From assembly GCA_038225555.1 (NCBI GenBank), contig JBBRRB010000002.1:1-64000 (forward strand): DNA of 64,000 nt, given 5' to 3'. Below, in pieces: positions 7,320 to 15,585 of the stretch. Below the pieces are notes generated by a model. It did no database searches. It saw only the letters and a program-made list of their open reading frames with translations, and was not told where the DNA came from. Source of the DNA: JANXQZ01 sp038225555 (GTDB lineage: Bacteria > Acidobacteriota > Terriglobia > Bryobacterales > Bryobacteraceae). Numbering within the stretch: position 1 is the first letter of the stretch; each line of letters opens with the position of its first letter. The translations under genes and the position numbers were made by a program.

Positions 7320-7979
7320 TCATGTGGCGGACGGCTTAGGGATCAGACCCAGATCGTTGAGACCGTTCAGCATAAATTGGATTGCGATGGCGGTCAGAAG
7401 CAGTCCCATCATCCGCATCAGGATTCGGATGCCCGTTTCGCCCAGCACCTTCCTCACTCGATCCGCGCCGGCCAGAACCCAGAACGAGCAGAACGCGGTC
7501 ACGGCAATCGCCGCAAATACCACCGCCGAGTGCCACCAAATCAGCGACTGCCCCATCAGCACCATCACGGTCGAGATCGCCCCTGGCCCGGCGAGCATGG
7601 GGATCCCGAGAGGGATCACGCCCACGTCGTCTTTTTCCACGCCTTCCTGCGTTTCGGCGGGCACCTCTTGCGTGTGGGATCGCTTCGCTTGCAACATGTC
7701 CAAACCGATCAGCAGCAGAATAAGACCGCCCGCAATGCGAAACGCCGGCATCGTAATCCCGAACATTTTGAAAATCAGGCTGCCCGCGAGCGCGAAGGCG
7801 CTCAAGACCAGGAAACAGGTTATTGAGGCGCGACGTGCCAAATTGCGGCGGTCGCAGCGATTCTCGTCCGCCGTCATCACCAGAAAAGCGGGAATCGCGG
7901 CGAACGGATCCACCAAAAAGAAGATGGACGTAAACGCAACGAAGGAGAACTGCAGCACCGAACTGAACCAGTGATTCAC
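7320..7979 (-). CDS. MarC family integral membrane protein
   Basis: A 219-residue protein with six predicted transmembrane helices. It has the MarC/UPF0056 hallmarks: FFLVDPFAAIPAFL near residue 20, a RIAGGLILLLIGLDML segment and PLGIPMLAGPGAIST near residue 125. The start codon is GTG (7979-7977). Members were once linked to multiple antibiotic resistance, but the substrate of the family is not established. The next gene (GHMP kinase) is divergent, with 56 bases between the start codons. Confidence 0.88.
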   Translation of the reverse strand: MNHWFSSVLQFSFVAFTSIFFLVDPFAAIPAFLVMTADENRCDRRNLARRASITCFLVLSAFALAGSLIFKMFGITMPAFRIAGGLILLLIGLDMLQAKRSHTQEVPAETQEGVEKDDVGVIPLGIPMLAGPGAISTVMVLMGQSLIWWHSAVVFAAIAVTAFCSFWVLAGADRVRKVLGETGIRILMRMMGLLLTAIAIQFMLNGLNDLGLIPKPSAT

Positions 7980-8035
7980 GCGATCTTCCAGGTTAGCAGG
8001 CAGCGCGTCGCCCGGAGGTATAGTGAATCTTCGTC

Positions 8036-9046
8036 ATGAAAATCGTTTCCAAGGCACCCTGCCGTGTCGATCTGGCGGGCGGCACGCTCGACATCTGGCC
8101 CTTGTATCTCAACCATGCCGGGGCTGTAACCGTGAACTTCGCGGTCAACCGATATACGACTTGTACTCTTCAAACCAGCCACACGCCGGACATCTCGCTC
8201 CATTCGCTCGATCTCAAGCTTCACGATGCCTACGCAACTTTGGACGACCTTCGCAAAGCCTCGAAGATGAAGCTGCCCTTGCTCGCCTACGTGCTGCGGT
8301 TCTTCGGCGCACCCTCGGGACTCGCGATGCACACCGATTCAGAAGCGCCCGCCGGCGCGGGAATCTCGGGCTCGTCGGCGCTGATTATTGCAATTTCGAG
8401 CGCTCTGAATCGTCTCAACGGGACCGGCTACAATATCGAAAAAATCCGCGAAATCTCTCAGAACATCGAGGCGCAAATCATCCAGGTCCCCACGGGCTGT
8501 CAGGATTATTATCCGGCCATGTACGGCGGCGTGAGCGCGATTGAACTTGGTCCGGCGGGCATCCGGCGCTCGGAGATTCCCGTCGATCTGGCTGACTTTA
8601 ACGAACGTATTGTTCTGGCGTATACGGGTGAGCCTCGAAACTCCGGGATCAATAACTGGGAGGTCACCAAGGCCTATATCGATGGCGACCGCAAAGTGCA
8701 TCGCAACTTCGAACACATCACGGCCATTGCGATTGGGATGCGTGCCGCCGTCCAAAATCGGGATTGGGCGGAAGCGGGGCGCCTGCTTCGAGAGGAATGG
8801 TCAAACCGGCGCAAGAATGCTCCCGGGATTTCTACTCCTCTGATTGACCAACTCGTCAGCAGCACGCGCAGAGCGGGGGCCTTAGGTGCGAAGGTCTGCG
8901 GCGCGGGCGGCGGCGGTTGCGTGTTCTTCCTGGTTGAGCGGGGCGCACGGGAAAAGGTGAGCGGGGTGATCGAACGACGGGGGGCCACGGTGCTTCCCGT
9001 TCAGGTGGCTCCTAAGGGCGTTCAGGTGAACGTGCTCGAACCGTAG
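8036..9046 (+). CDS. GHMP family kinase (sugar or heptose kinase-like)
   Basis: A 336-residue GHMP kinase. The N-terminal motif APCRVDLAGGTLDI, the glycine/serine-rich phosphate-binding loop PAGAGISGSSALI (about residues 104-116) and the C-terminal AKVCGAGGGGCVFFL are in the standard order. Members closest in style are D-glycero-D-manno-heptose 7-phosphate and fucose/galactose-type kinases. No lipopolysaccharide or nucleotide-sugar genes lie next to it to fix the substrate. It stands alone with short intergenic gaps on both sides. Confidence 0.82.
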   Translation: MKIVSKAPCRVDLAGGTLDIWPLYLNHAGAVTVNFAVNRYTTCTLQTSHTPDISLHSLDLKLHDAYATLDDLRKASKMKLPLLAYVLRFFGAPSGLAMHTDSEAPAGAGISGSSALIIAISSALNRLNGTGYNIEKIREISQNIEAQIIQVPTGCQDYYPAMYGGVSAIELGPAGIRRSEIPVDLADFNERIVLAYTGEPRNSGINNWEVTKAYIDGDRKVHRNFEHITAIAIGMRAAVQNRDWAEAGRLLREEWSNRRKNAPGISTPLIDQLVSSTRRAGALGAKVCGAGGGGCVFFLVERGAREKVSGVIERRGATVLPVQVAPKGVQVNVLEP

Positions 9047-9166
9047 GCTCCTCGTAGTACCCCTCATTGAAACCTGGATTACTAATGACCGGGCGTATTC
9101 CTGCCGATGTGTGCTATGTATAAGACGAGACGCCATCCCGCGGGCGTTCGCGTATAAATCTTAAAA

Positions 9167-12100
9167 ATGAAACAATTTAACTGCGCTTTGTTTTGTGCCA
9201 TCATGTTGACTGCGTCCTGGAGTGCCCGGGCGCAGGTTACCTTTAATCCCATTCCTTCGCGGATCGTTGGACAGCCTATTCTTCAGCAGCAGGGCGCAAT
9301 CACCGCGACCGCGCCGAATCTAGCTGAAGGTCGCGAGTTTCTCCTCCCTCGGTCGGTGGTGGTGGATACCTCGTCCACCCCCGCGATTCTTTATATCGCC
9401 GATACCGGCAACAACCGCGTCCTGGCATGGCGTAACGCCAGCGCCTTCACCAAGGGCGATTTTGCTGACAAGGTGATTGGTCAGCGTGATTTCTACAACG
9501 TCCTCCCTCGGGGGCCATCAACCGATCTCAGCACCGGCTTGGCGAACCCTGTCGCCTTGGCGGTCGACAAGTCCGGCAATCTGTATGTGACCGATGCCGG
9601 AAATAATCGCATCGTTCGCTATCCGGCTCCTTTTTCGCAAACCGGGGACCTTCTAACTATCGATCTGATCATTGGCCAGAAGGATTTTACGGGCCGAGCC
9701 GCCAACGAGGGTTTGGCGATGGCAACTGAGAAGACCGTCTCATTTCAAAACGTGCTTCGAGCCGGACTGGCCTTCGATCCCCAAGGCAACCTGTGGGCTT
9801 CCGACCCCGGAAACAACCGTGTGCTCCGGTATAGAGCAAGTCTTCTCACGCCCGGCAATTTCGAGCCCTCGGCTGACATAGTTCTAGGTCAGATCGATTT
9901 CAACACCGGAACCGTGCCCGCCAATACAACACCTCTCTCCAAGACGTCTTTGGGGGCTCCAACGGGTATCGCGTTCGATCCGCAAGGCCGGTTGTTCGTC
10001 GCCGACGCTGGCCTTCGGGTCGTGGTCTTTACACCGCCGCTCGCAATCGGAAAGTCTGCAACCCGAATCATGGGATTAGTCATTGCGACAGCCGATCAGC
10101 CCAACCCCCTCCCAGTGAGCGATAGCACGCTGGGTAACCTTCAAGTGCAGACGCCTCCCGAAAGTGTGTTCTTCGTGGGCAATAATCCTTTTGTTGTAGA
10201 TCGCGGAAATGCGCGGATCCTAAAATATGACCCGTTTGATCAGTGGCCGGCTGAAACGACGGCGGCGTTTTCGCCGAAGGCTATTGCCGTGTTCGGTCAG
10301 AACGACTTTGCTTCGAACAAGTCTAATCAAGATCTTCCCCAGCCCAGCGAATTCACTTTAAGCGGGCCCGTGGGTGCGCACTCGGCCATTGAGGCTAGCG
10401 GCGTTTTTGCTGCGGCGTTCGCGGGAAATGATCTCTACGTGGTCGACTCTGGCAATAACCGAGTTTTAGTTTTCCCGCAGCTATCCGGAGTCAATTTTAA
10501 ATTTGCCACGCGACTGCTCGGACAGATTGACTTTAAGTACAACGCGGCGAACCTAATTGAGGGACGGGAGTTCTTCTTCCAGAAGTTCGATGGGTCCGTG
10601 GCGAATGGGTCCGTGGCGATTGACTCCAACAGTAACCACATGTATGTTTCCGATCCGGGAAATAATCGCGTGCTCGGGTTCGCGGACTATCGCAAGGTTG
10701 CACCCGGATCGAAAGCGGATTTGGTCATTGGCCAGCTTGATTTCAACACGGCACTCATCAACTATCCCACCAACGACATAAATCAAATCACTGAGTCGAC
10801 ATTGTACACCCCTCAGGGTGTGGCGGTGGATGCCGACGGAAATCTCTGGGTGGCCGACTCCGGGAACGGACGTGTACTGCGTTTCGCGAAGCCATTCGAT
10901 CAGCCAGCCGGCACCGGCGGTCGCGCCAACCTCGTCCTGGGGCAATCCAACTTCTTCACGAAGTTCCAAGATGCAAGCTCACAAACCATGAGATCGCCCT
11001 TCGGCATCGCGTTCACGTTCTCCGGTCACGTGCTCGTATCGGACCGGTTGTTTAATCGCATTCTTTTCTTCAAAAAACCCGCCACCGGCGATTTTACCAA
11101 CGGCCAAAGTGCCGCGAGCGTGATCGGGCAGAAAGACTTCTCAACTCTGACGGAGAACACGCTCTCGTCCCCCCGGGCGATCGCCGTGGATCCCGATGAC
11201 CGGCTCTATGTTGCCGATAGCGGCAACAATCGGATTGCCGTTTACCGAAATGTCCCCTCGGCCGGCAATGATCCTCTGGTGAGCTTCTCGTTGGTGGCGG
11301 GACTCAATGCTCCCCTCAATGCTCCCGTTGGAGTAGCCGTCAACATCCAAACTGGAGAGGTTTGGGTCAGCGACACCGGCACGAATCATGTATTCCGGTA
11401 TCCGAAGTTCGATACTCTCGTGTTGACTCCGACGCCCAACGTCACCATTGCTTCCGGCGGTCCGCTCGGGATTGCTCTCGACCCATTTGGGAGCCCGGTT
11501 GTCGCCGAAAGCTTCAATCGGGTGGCGTTTTATTACCCTGCTATCGATTTCACAAACTCCGCTGGGGGGATTCCCGGTCGTTTCTCCGGGAATGGCGCAA
11601 ACTATTTTCAGCGATTCGCGCCGAGCATGATTGCCAGCATATTCGCCTTCCCGTCGACTCATTTCGGAGTGGATACCGCAGGGGCCACCAGCACGCCCTT
11701 GCCCACTTCGTTAGGCGATGTTCAGGTGTTTGTAAACGGAACGATTGCGCCGCTCTATTACGCCTCGCCCGCGCAGATCAATTTCCAGGTTCCATCGAAC
11801 GCTCCCGTGGGCAGCGCGGTGGAGTTTCAGGTGGTGAAGGCGTCAACAGGGCAGATCCTCGCGAGCACTCTGTTTACCATTCAGCCAGCTTCGCCAGGAC
11901 TATTTACGGTCGATGCCTCGGGGACGGGCCAGTTGCTCGCGATCAACGCCGCCGATGGTTCGATCAATAGCGCAACCCATCCGGCCAAGGGTGGCACGTT
12001 CATTTCGCTTTTCGGAACCGGCGCTGGCCTAGTTTCGGGTGCTCCACCTGACGGAACGCCGTCTCCGAATCAGCCCGTGCCCACCGACTCGCTGCCGGAG

Positions 12101-12319
12101 GTGTACATCAACGGCGTGCATCTTGATCCCGCCGACGTGACCTACTCCGGTTTGGCCCCGGGCTTCATCGGCCTGTGGCAGATCAACGCGAAGGTGCCGA
12201 CGATAGTGCCCACTCCAGCCTTTCCAGTCTCTGTAGTTGTTGTGTATAAGGGATTCATCAGCAGGTTGGACGAGTTTGGGACCCCCGGTCGATCCACCAC
12301 GATTCGCACGACGCCGTAG
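9167..12319 (+). CDS. Secreted NHL-repeat beta-propeller protein with Soli_cterm domain
   Basis: A 1050-residue exported protein: signal peptide (residues 1-22, ending SARA), then about ten NHL-type repeats between residues 70 and 760. Each repeat centres on a string such as ADTGNNRVL, TDAGNNRIV or SDPGNNRVL. A C-terminal domain from about residue 830 contains YYASPAQINFQVPSNAPVG and a second lobe with ISLFGTGAGL. That tail matches the C-terminal domain abundant in Solibacter. Ten blades are too many for one propeller, so it probably forms two or more. Function unknown; NHL repeats usually bind proteins or ligands at surfaces. Confidence 0.85.
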   Translation: MKQFNCALFCAIMLTASWSARAQVTFNPIPSRIVGQPILQQQGAITATAPNLAEGREFLLPRSVVVDTSSTPAILYIADTGNNRVLAWRNASAFTKGDFADKVIGQRDFYNVLPRGPSTDLSTGLANPVALAVDKSGNLYVTDAGNNRIVRYPAPFSQTGDLLTIDLIIGQKDFTGRAANEGLAMATEKTVSFQNVLRAGLAFDPQGNLWASDPGNNRVLRYRASLLTPGNFEPSADIVLGQIDFNTGTVPANTTPLSKTSLGAPTGIAFDPQGRLFVADAGLRVVVFTPPLAIGKSATRIMGLVIATADQPNPLPVSDSTLGNLQVQTPPESVFFVGNNPFVVDRGNARILKYDPFDQWPAETTAAFSPKAIAVFGQNDFASNKSNQDLPQPSEFTLSGPVGAHSAIEASGVFAAAFAGNDLYVVDSGNNRVLVFPQLSGVNFKFATRLLGQIDFKYNAANLIEGREFFFQKFDGSVANGSVAIDSNSNHMYVSDPGNNRVLGFADYRKVAPGSKADLVIGQLDFNTALINYPTNDINQITESTLYTPQGVAVDADGNLWVADSGNGRVLRFAKPFDQPAGTGGRANLVLGQSNFFTKFQDASSQTMRSPFGIAFTFSGHVLVSDRLFNRILFFKKPATGDFTNGQSAASVIGQKDFSTLTENTLSSPRAIAVDPDDRLYVADSGNNRIAVYRNVPSAGNDPLVSFSLVAGLNAPLNAPVGVAVNIQTGEVWVSDTGTNHVFRYPKFDTLVLTPTPNVTIASGGPLGIALDPFGSPVVAESFNRVAFYYPAIDFTNSAGGIPGRFSGNGANYFQRFAPSMIASIFAFPSTHFGVDTAGATSTPLPTSLGDVQVFVNGTIAPLYYASPAQINFQVPSNAPVGSAVEFQVVKASTGQILASTLFTIQPASPGLFTVDASGTGQLLAINAADGSINSATHPAKGGTFISLFGTGAGLVSGAPPDGTPSPNQPVPTDSLPEVYINGVHLDPADVTYSGLAPGFIGLWQINAKVPTIVPTPAFPVSVVVVYKGFISRLDEFGTPGRSTTIRTTP

Positions 12320-12325
12320 ATGAAG

Positions 12326-12354
12326 ACCGCTCCCTGACGGTCAGGGAGCGGTTT
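12326..12354. terminator. Bidirectional terminator between convergent genes
   Basis: An 11-bp perfect inverted repeat (CCGCTCCCTGA 12327-12337 and TCAGGGAGCGG 12341-12351, loop CGG), extended by an A-T pair, is followed by TTT on the plus strand. It lies between the NHL gene stop (12319) and the cimA stop (12355-12357). The U-tract is short on the plus strand and weak on the minus strand. Confidence 0.75.
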
Positions 12355-13953
12355 CTACACGCCCCAGCAATAGTCTTCCACTACCCGTGCAACACTCTCG
12401 TCCTGCTCGGTCAAACGCATCAGCTCCAAGCGGATTGCATCCAGCAGCGCTCGCCAACTAGCTTCGATCACGTTGTCCGAAACGCCAACAGTCGCCCAAC
12501 TGCGCCGATGATCGGACCATTCCACCAGCACGCGCACCTTGGCTGCCGTTCCTTTTTTTGGCTCCAGAACCCGAACTTTGTAGTCGGTCAGGCGCACCTG
12601 CGAAATCTTGGGATAGATTCCGGCCAGACACTGCCGCAGACAAACATCCAAAGCGTTCATGGGACCCTGTCCGCTCGCCGTGGCCGTATGCACGGCATCG
12701 TTCACGGTTAGAGTGACCGTCGCGGACGTGCCGCCGATCATCCTGGTGGTTACGTCGTAGCCGACGACATCGAACAGGCTCGTGCCCGGATGCAAAGCTT
12801 CGCGAACCAAGAGCTCGAACGTGCCCTCGGCTGCCTCCAGTTCGTAGCCCTGATACTCGAGATCTTTGATGCGCTCGAGCAACTGGCGGCGCGCTTCGGC
12901 ATCCAGCCTTTCCGCCAGTCCGTGCTCTTTCAGCTTGTAGAGCACGTTGCCGCGACCGGACAGGTCGCTCAGCAGCACTCGTTGCCGATTGCCTACGCTT
13001 TCTGGCGCAATGTGCTCGTAGGTGGCCGAATCCTTCAAAACCGCGCTTACGTGCACCCCGCCCTTATGGGCAAAAGCGCTTCGTCCGACAAACGGCTGAT
13101 CATTGCGGAGAGGCAGATTCGCCAGCTCCGAAATATAGCGCGCGACATTCGTGAGGTTCGCTAAATTCTCGCGCCCGATGGTGGTATGTCCCAGTTTCAG
13201 TTCGAGATTCGCCAGAATGGAGCAAAGGTTGGCATTGCCGCAGCGCTCTCCATAGCCGTTCATGCAGCCTTGGACATGCGTGCATCCGGCTTCCACCGCC
13301 GCAATCGCGTTGGCCACTGCGACATCGGAATCGTTATGCGGATGGATGCCGATAATCCCGTCGAAACGTTTACGGACGTCGGCTACAATCTCCACCAGTC
13401 GATGAGTCAGCGTGCCGCCGTTTGTATCGCATAGCACCAGCACGTCCGCCCCGGCCGCCTTCGCGGCTTCGAGCGTGCGCAGGGCGAAATCTGGATCAGC
13501 GGTGTAGCCGTCGAAGAAATGCTCGGCATCGTAAATCACTTCGCGGCCGTGATCCTTCAGGAACCCGACCGTCTCCGAGATCAGCTTGAGATTTTCTTCT
13601 TCGGTGACACCCAGCGCCCGCCTGGTATGCAGTTCCCAACTCTTTCCGAAGATTGCGATGGTCGGGGTCTGAGCCTCAATCAGCGCCCGGACGTTCGGGT
13701 CTTGATCCACGGCGTTCTTAGCAAAGCGCGTAGATCCAAATGCGGTAAGCCTGGCGTGCTTGAGGTTCAGATCGCGAGCCTTGAGGAAGAAATCCCGATC
13801 CTTGGGATTCGAACCCGGCCATCCGCCTTCAATATAGTCGATGCCAAGTTCGTCAAGCTTCTTTGCAATAATCAGCTTGTCTTCCACCGAGAAGGAGACG
13901 GCCTCTCCTTGAGTGCCGTCCCGGAGCGTGGTATCGAAGGTTTGAATTCTCAT
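12355..13953 (-). CDS. cimA: (R)-citramalate synthase
   Basis: A 532-residue member of the HMG-CoA-lyase-like family. It condenses pyruvate and acetyl-CoA to citramalate, which feeds 2-oxobutyrate and isoleucine synthesis without threonine. The start (FDTTLRDGTQGEAVSFSVEDK), the citramalate-synthase string GGWPGSNPKD, the metal site GIHPHNDSDVA and the C-terminal LeuA-like regulatory domain are all visible. These fit the long CimA type rather than 2-isopropylmalate synthase. It is the last gene of the ilvB-ilvN-ilvC-cimA operon and starts seven bases after ilvC. Confidence 0.92.
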   Translation of the reverse strand: MRIQTFDTTLRDGTQGEAVSFSVEDKLIIAKKLDELGIDYIEGGWPGSNPKDRDFFLKARDLNLKHARLTAFGSTRFAKNAVDQDPNVRALIEAQTPTIAIFGKSWELHTRRALGVTEEENLKLISETVGFLKDHGREVIYDAEHFFDGYTADPDFALRTLEAAKAAGADVLVLCDTNGGTLTHRLVEIVADVRKRFDGIIGIHPHNDSDVAVANAIAAVEAGCTHVQGCMNGYGERCGNANLCSILANLELKLGHTTIGRENLANLTNVARYISELANLPLRNDQPFVGRSAFAHKGGVHVSAVLKDSATYEHIAPESVGNRQRVLLSDLSGRGNVLYKLKEHGLAERLDAEARRQLLERIKDLEYQGYELEAAEGTFELLVREALHPGTSLFDVVGYDVTTRMIGGTSATVTLTVNDAVHTATASGQGPMNALDVCLRQCLAGIYPKISQVRLTDYKVRVLEPKKGTAAKVRVLVEWSDHRRSWATVGVSDNVIEASWRALLDAIRLELMRLTEQDESVARVVEDYCWGV

Positions 13954-13959
13954 GATCTG

Positions 13960-15003
13960 TTACTTGGCGCCGACCGCCTCCACCTGCTCCTGGGGCACTC
14001 CAGCCTCTTTCTTTCTCTTCAGGAACGTCATCATGCTGCGCAGCTCCACACCCACTTTCTCGACCTGCTGATCGTGAGCGGCCTCGCGCATGGCCAGGAA
14101 CTTATGACGACCGCTCTTGTTCTCTTCCATCCACTCGCGGGCGAACTGGCCCGACTGAATCTCAGATAGGATCTTCTTCATCTCGGCTCTTGTTTCTGCG
14201 GTCACGATGCGCGGACCGCGGGTATAATCGCCATATTCCGCCGTGTCCGAGACGGAGAACCGCATGTAATTGAGGCCGCCCTCGTAGATCAAATCGACGA
14301 TCAGTTTCAGCTCATGCAAGCACTCGAAGTACGCAATCTCGGGCGCATACCCAGCTTCCACCAGAGTCTCGAATCCAGCGCGGATCAACTCGCTCACGCC
14401 GCCGCATAGAACCGTCTGTTCGCCAAAGAGGTCGCTCTCGGTCTCTTCCTTGAACGTGGTCTCGATCACGCCAGCCTTCAGACAACCCAATGCCAGCGCA
14501 TAAGTAAGAGCGTTTTCAAGGGCCTTGCCGGACGCGTTCTGCTGGACGGCTACTAGAGCCGGCACGCCGACACCCTCGGTGAACAGCTCGCGAACCCGGT
14601 GTCCCGGCGCCTTGGGAGCGATCATCGTCACGTCTACATCGGCCGGCGGCTTAATAAACCCGAAGTGGATGTTAAAGCCATGGGCGAACATGAGCGTCTT
14701 GCCGGCCTGCATGTGAGGCGCGATCTCTTTCGTATAAAGGTCGCCTTGGATGTGGTCGGGCACGAGCACCATCGTGATGTCGGCCATCTTGGCCGCCTCG
14801 GCGACGGTCGCAACTCTCAGTCCAGCGGCTTGCGCCTTAGCGGCATTCTTGCTGCCTGCATACAGTCCCACCACGACATCCACGCCGCTGTCCCGCAGAT
14901 TCAGCGCATGGGCGTGTCCTTGGCTGCCGTAGCCAATAATCGCGACCGTCTTGTTCTTGAAGAGGTCGAGGTTTCCGTCTTTTTCGTAGTACCTGTTTGG
15001 CAT
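13960..15003 (-). CDS. ilvC: Ketol-acid reductoisomerase
   Basis: A 347-residue class I (short) enzyme that isomerises and reduces acetolactate or acetohydroxybutyrate in valine and isoleucine synthesis. The Rossmann motif GYGSQGHAHALNLRDSGVDV is at residues 24-43. The magnesium-binding knotted domain is also visible (ETESDLFGEQTVLCGG, ELKLIVDLIYEGGLNYM). It lies between ilvN (10-base gap) and cimA (6-base gap) in one operon. Confidence 0.96.
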   Translation of the reverse strand: MPNRYYEKDGNLDLFKNKTVAIIGYGSQGHAHALNLRDSGVDVVVGLYAGSKNAAKAQAAGLRVATVAEAAKMADITMVLVPDHIQGDLYTKEIAPHMQAGKTLMFAHGFNIHFGFIKPPADVDVTMIAPKAPGHRVRELFTEGVGVPALVAVQQNASGKALENALTYALALGCLKAGVIETTFKEETESDLFGEQTVLCGGVSELIRAGFETLVEAGYAPEIAYFECLHELKLIVDLIYEGGLNYMRFSVSDTAEYGDYTRGPRIVTAETRAEMKKILSEIQSGQFAREWMEENKSGRHKFLAMREAAHDQQVEKVGVELRSMMTFLKRKKEAGVPQEQVEAVGAK

Positions 15004-15012
15004 GTTGTTTGG

Positions 15013-15561
15013 TTAAGTTCTGACTGTTTCCAGAGCTGCGACGGCGGCGTGGACTTTCGGCACGGGAGCCGAGAGGCGCAGTTTTTTCGCTTCCAGCGAG
15101 ACCGCCACCGAACCCGATCGAGTGACTTCGATTTCCCCGTAGCTCTGCATGATGTCGACAAATTCGTCGAGCTTTTCAGCCTCGCCGGTCGCTTCGAGAG
15201 CAAAGCCCTCGGTGGACGATTCCACTACTCTCGCGCCGAATATTTCGGCTTCCTTCAAAATAGCCGTGCGCGTGCTCATTCCCACGCGGACCCGCATCAG
15301 CACCATTTCCCGGCAAACCGCAGGCACATCAGTTAGGTCGGTGGCTTGCAGCACGTTGATCAGCTTGTTCATCTGCTTGATCACTTGCGCCCGCAAGTTC
15401 TGATCGACATCCACGACGATCGTCATACGGGATAGGGTGGGGTCCAGCGTGCGGGCCACTGTCAGGCTTTCGATGTTGTAGCCGCGCGATGTCAGCAGTC
15501 CGGTGACTCTCATCAGAGCGCCGGGTTTATTCTCGACTAGCAATGAAATAATTTGAAGCAT
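15013..15561 (-). CDS. ilvN: Acetolactate synthase small (regulatory) subunit
   Basis: A 182-residue regulatory subunit. The N-terminal ACT domain, which binds feedback valine, begins ISLLVENKPGALMRVTGLLTSRGYNIESL. The C-terminal domain (TAILKEAEIFGARVVE...FVDIMQSYGEIEVTRSG) activates the catalytic subunit. It sits directly between ilvB and ilvC. Some databases name this form ilvH. Confidence 0.95.
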   Translation of the reverse strand: MLQIISLLVENKPGALMRVTGLLTSRGYNIESLTVARTLDPTLSRMTIVVDVDQNLRAQVIKQMNKLINVLQATDLTDVPAVCREMVLMRVRVGMSTRTAILKEAEIFGARVVESSTEGFALEATGEAEKLDEFVDIMQSYGEIEVTRSGSVAVSLEAKKLRLSAPVPKVHAAVAALETVRT

Positions 15562-15585
15562 TTTAACTCGTTGCGCAGCCCCGGC

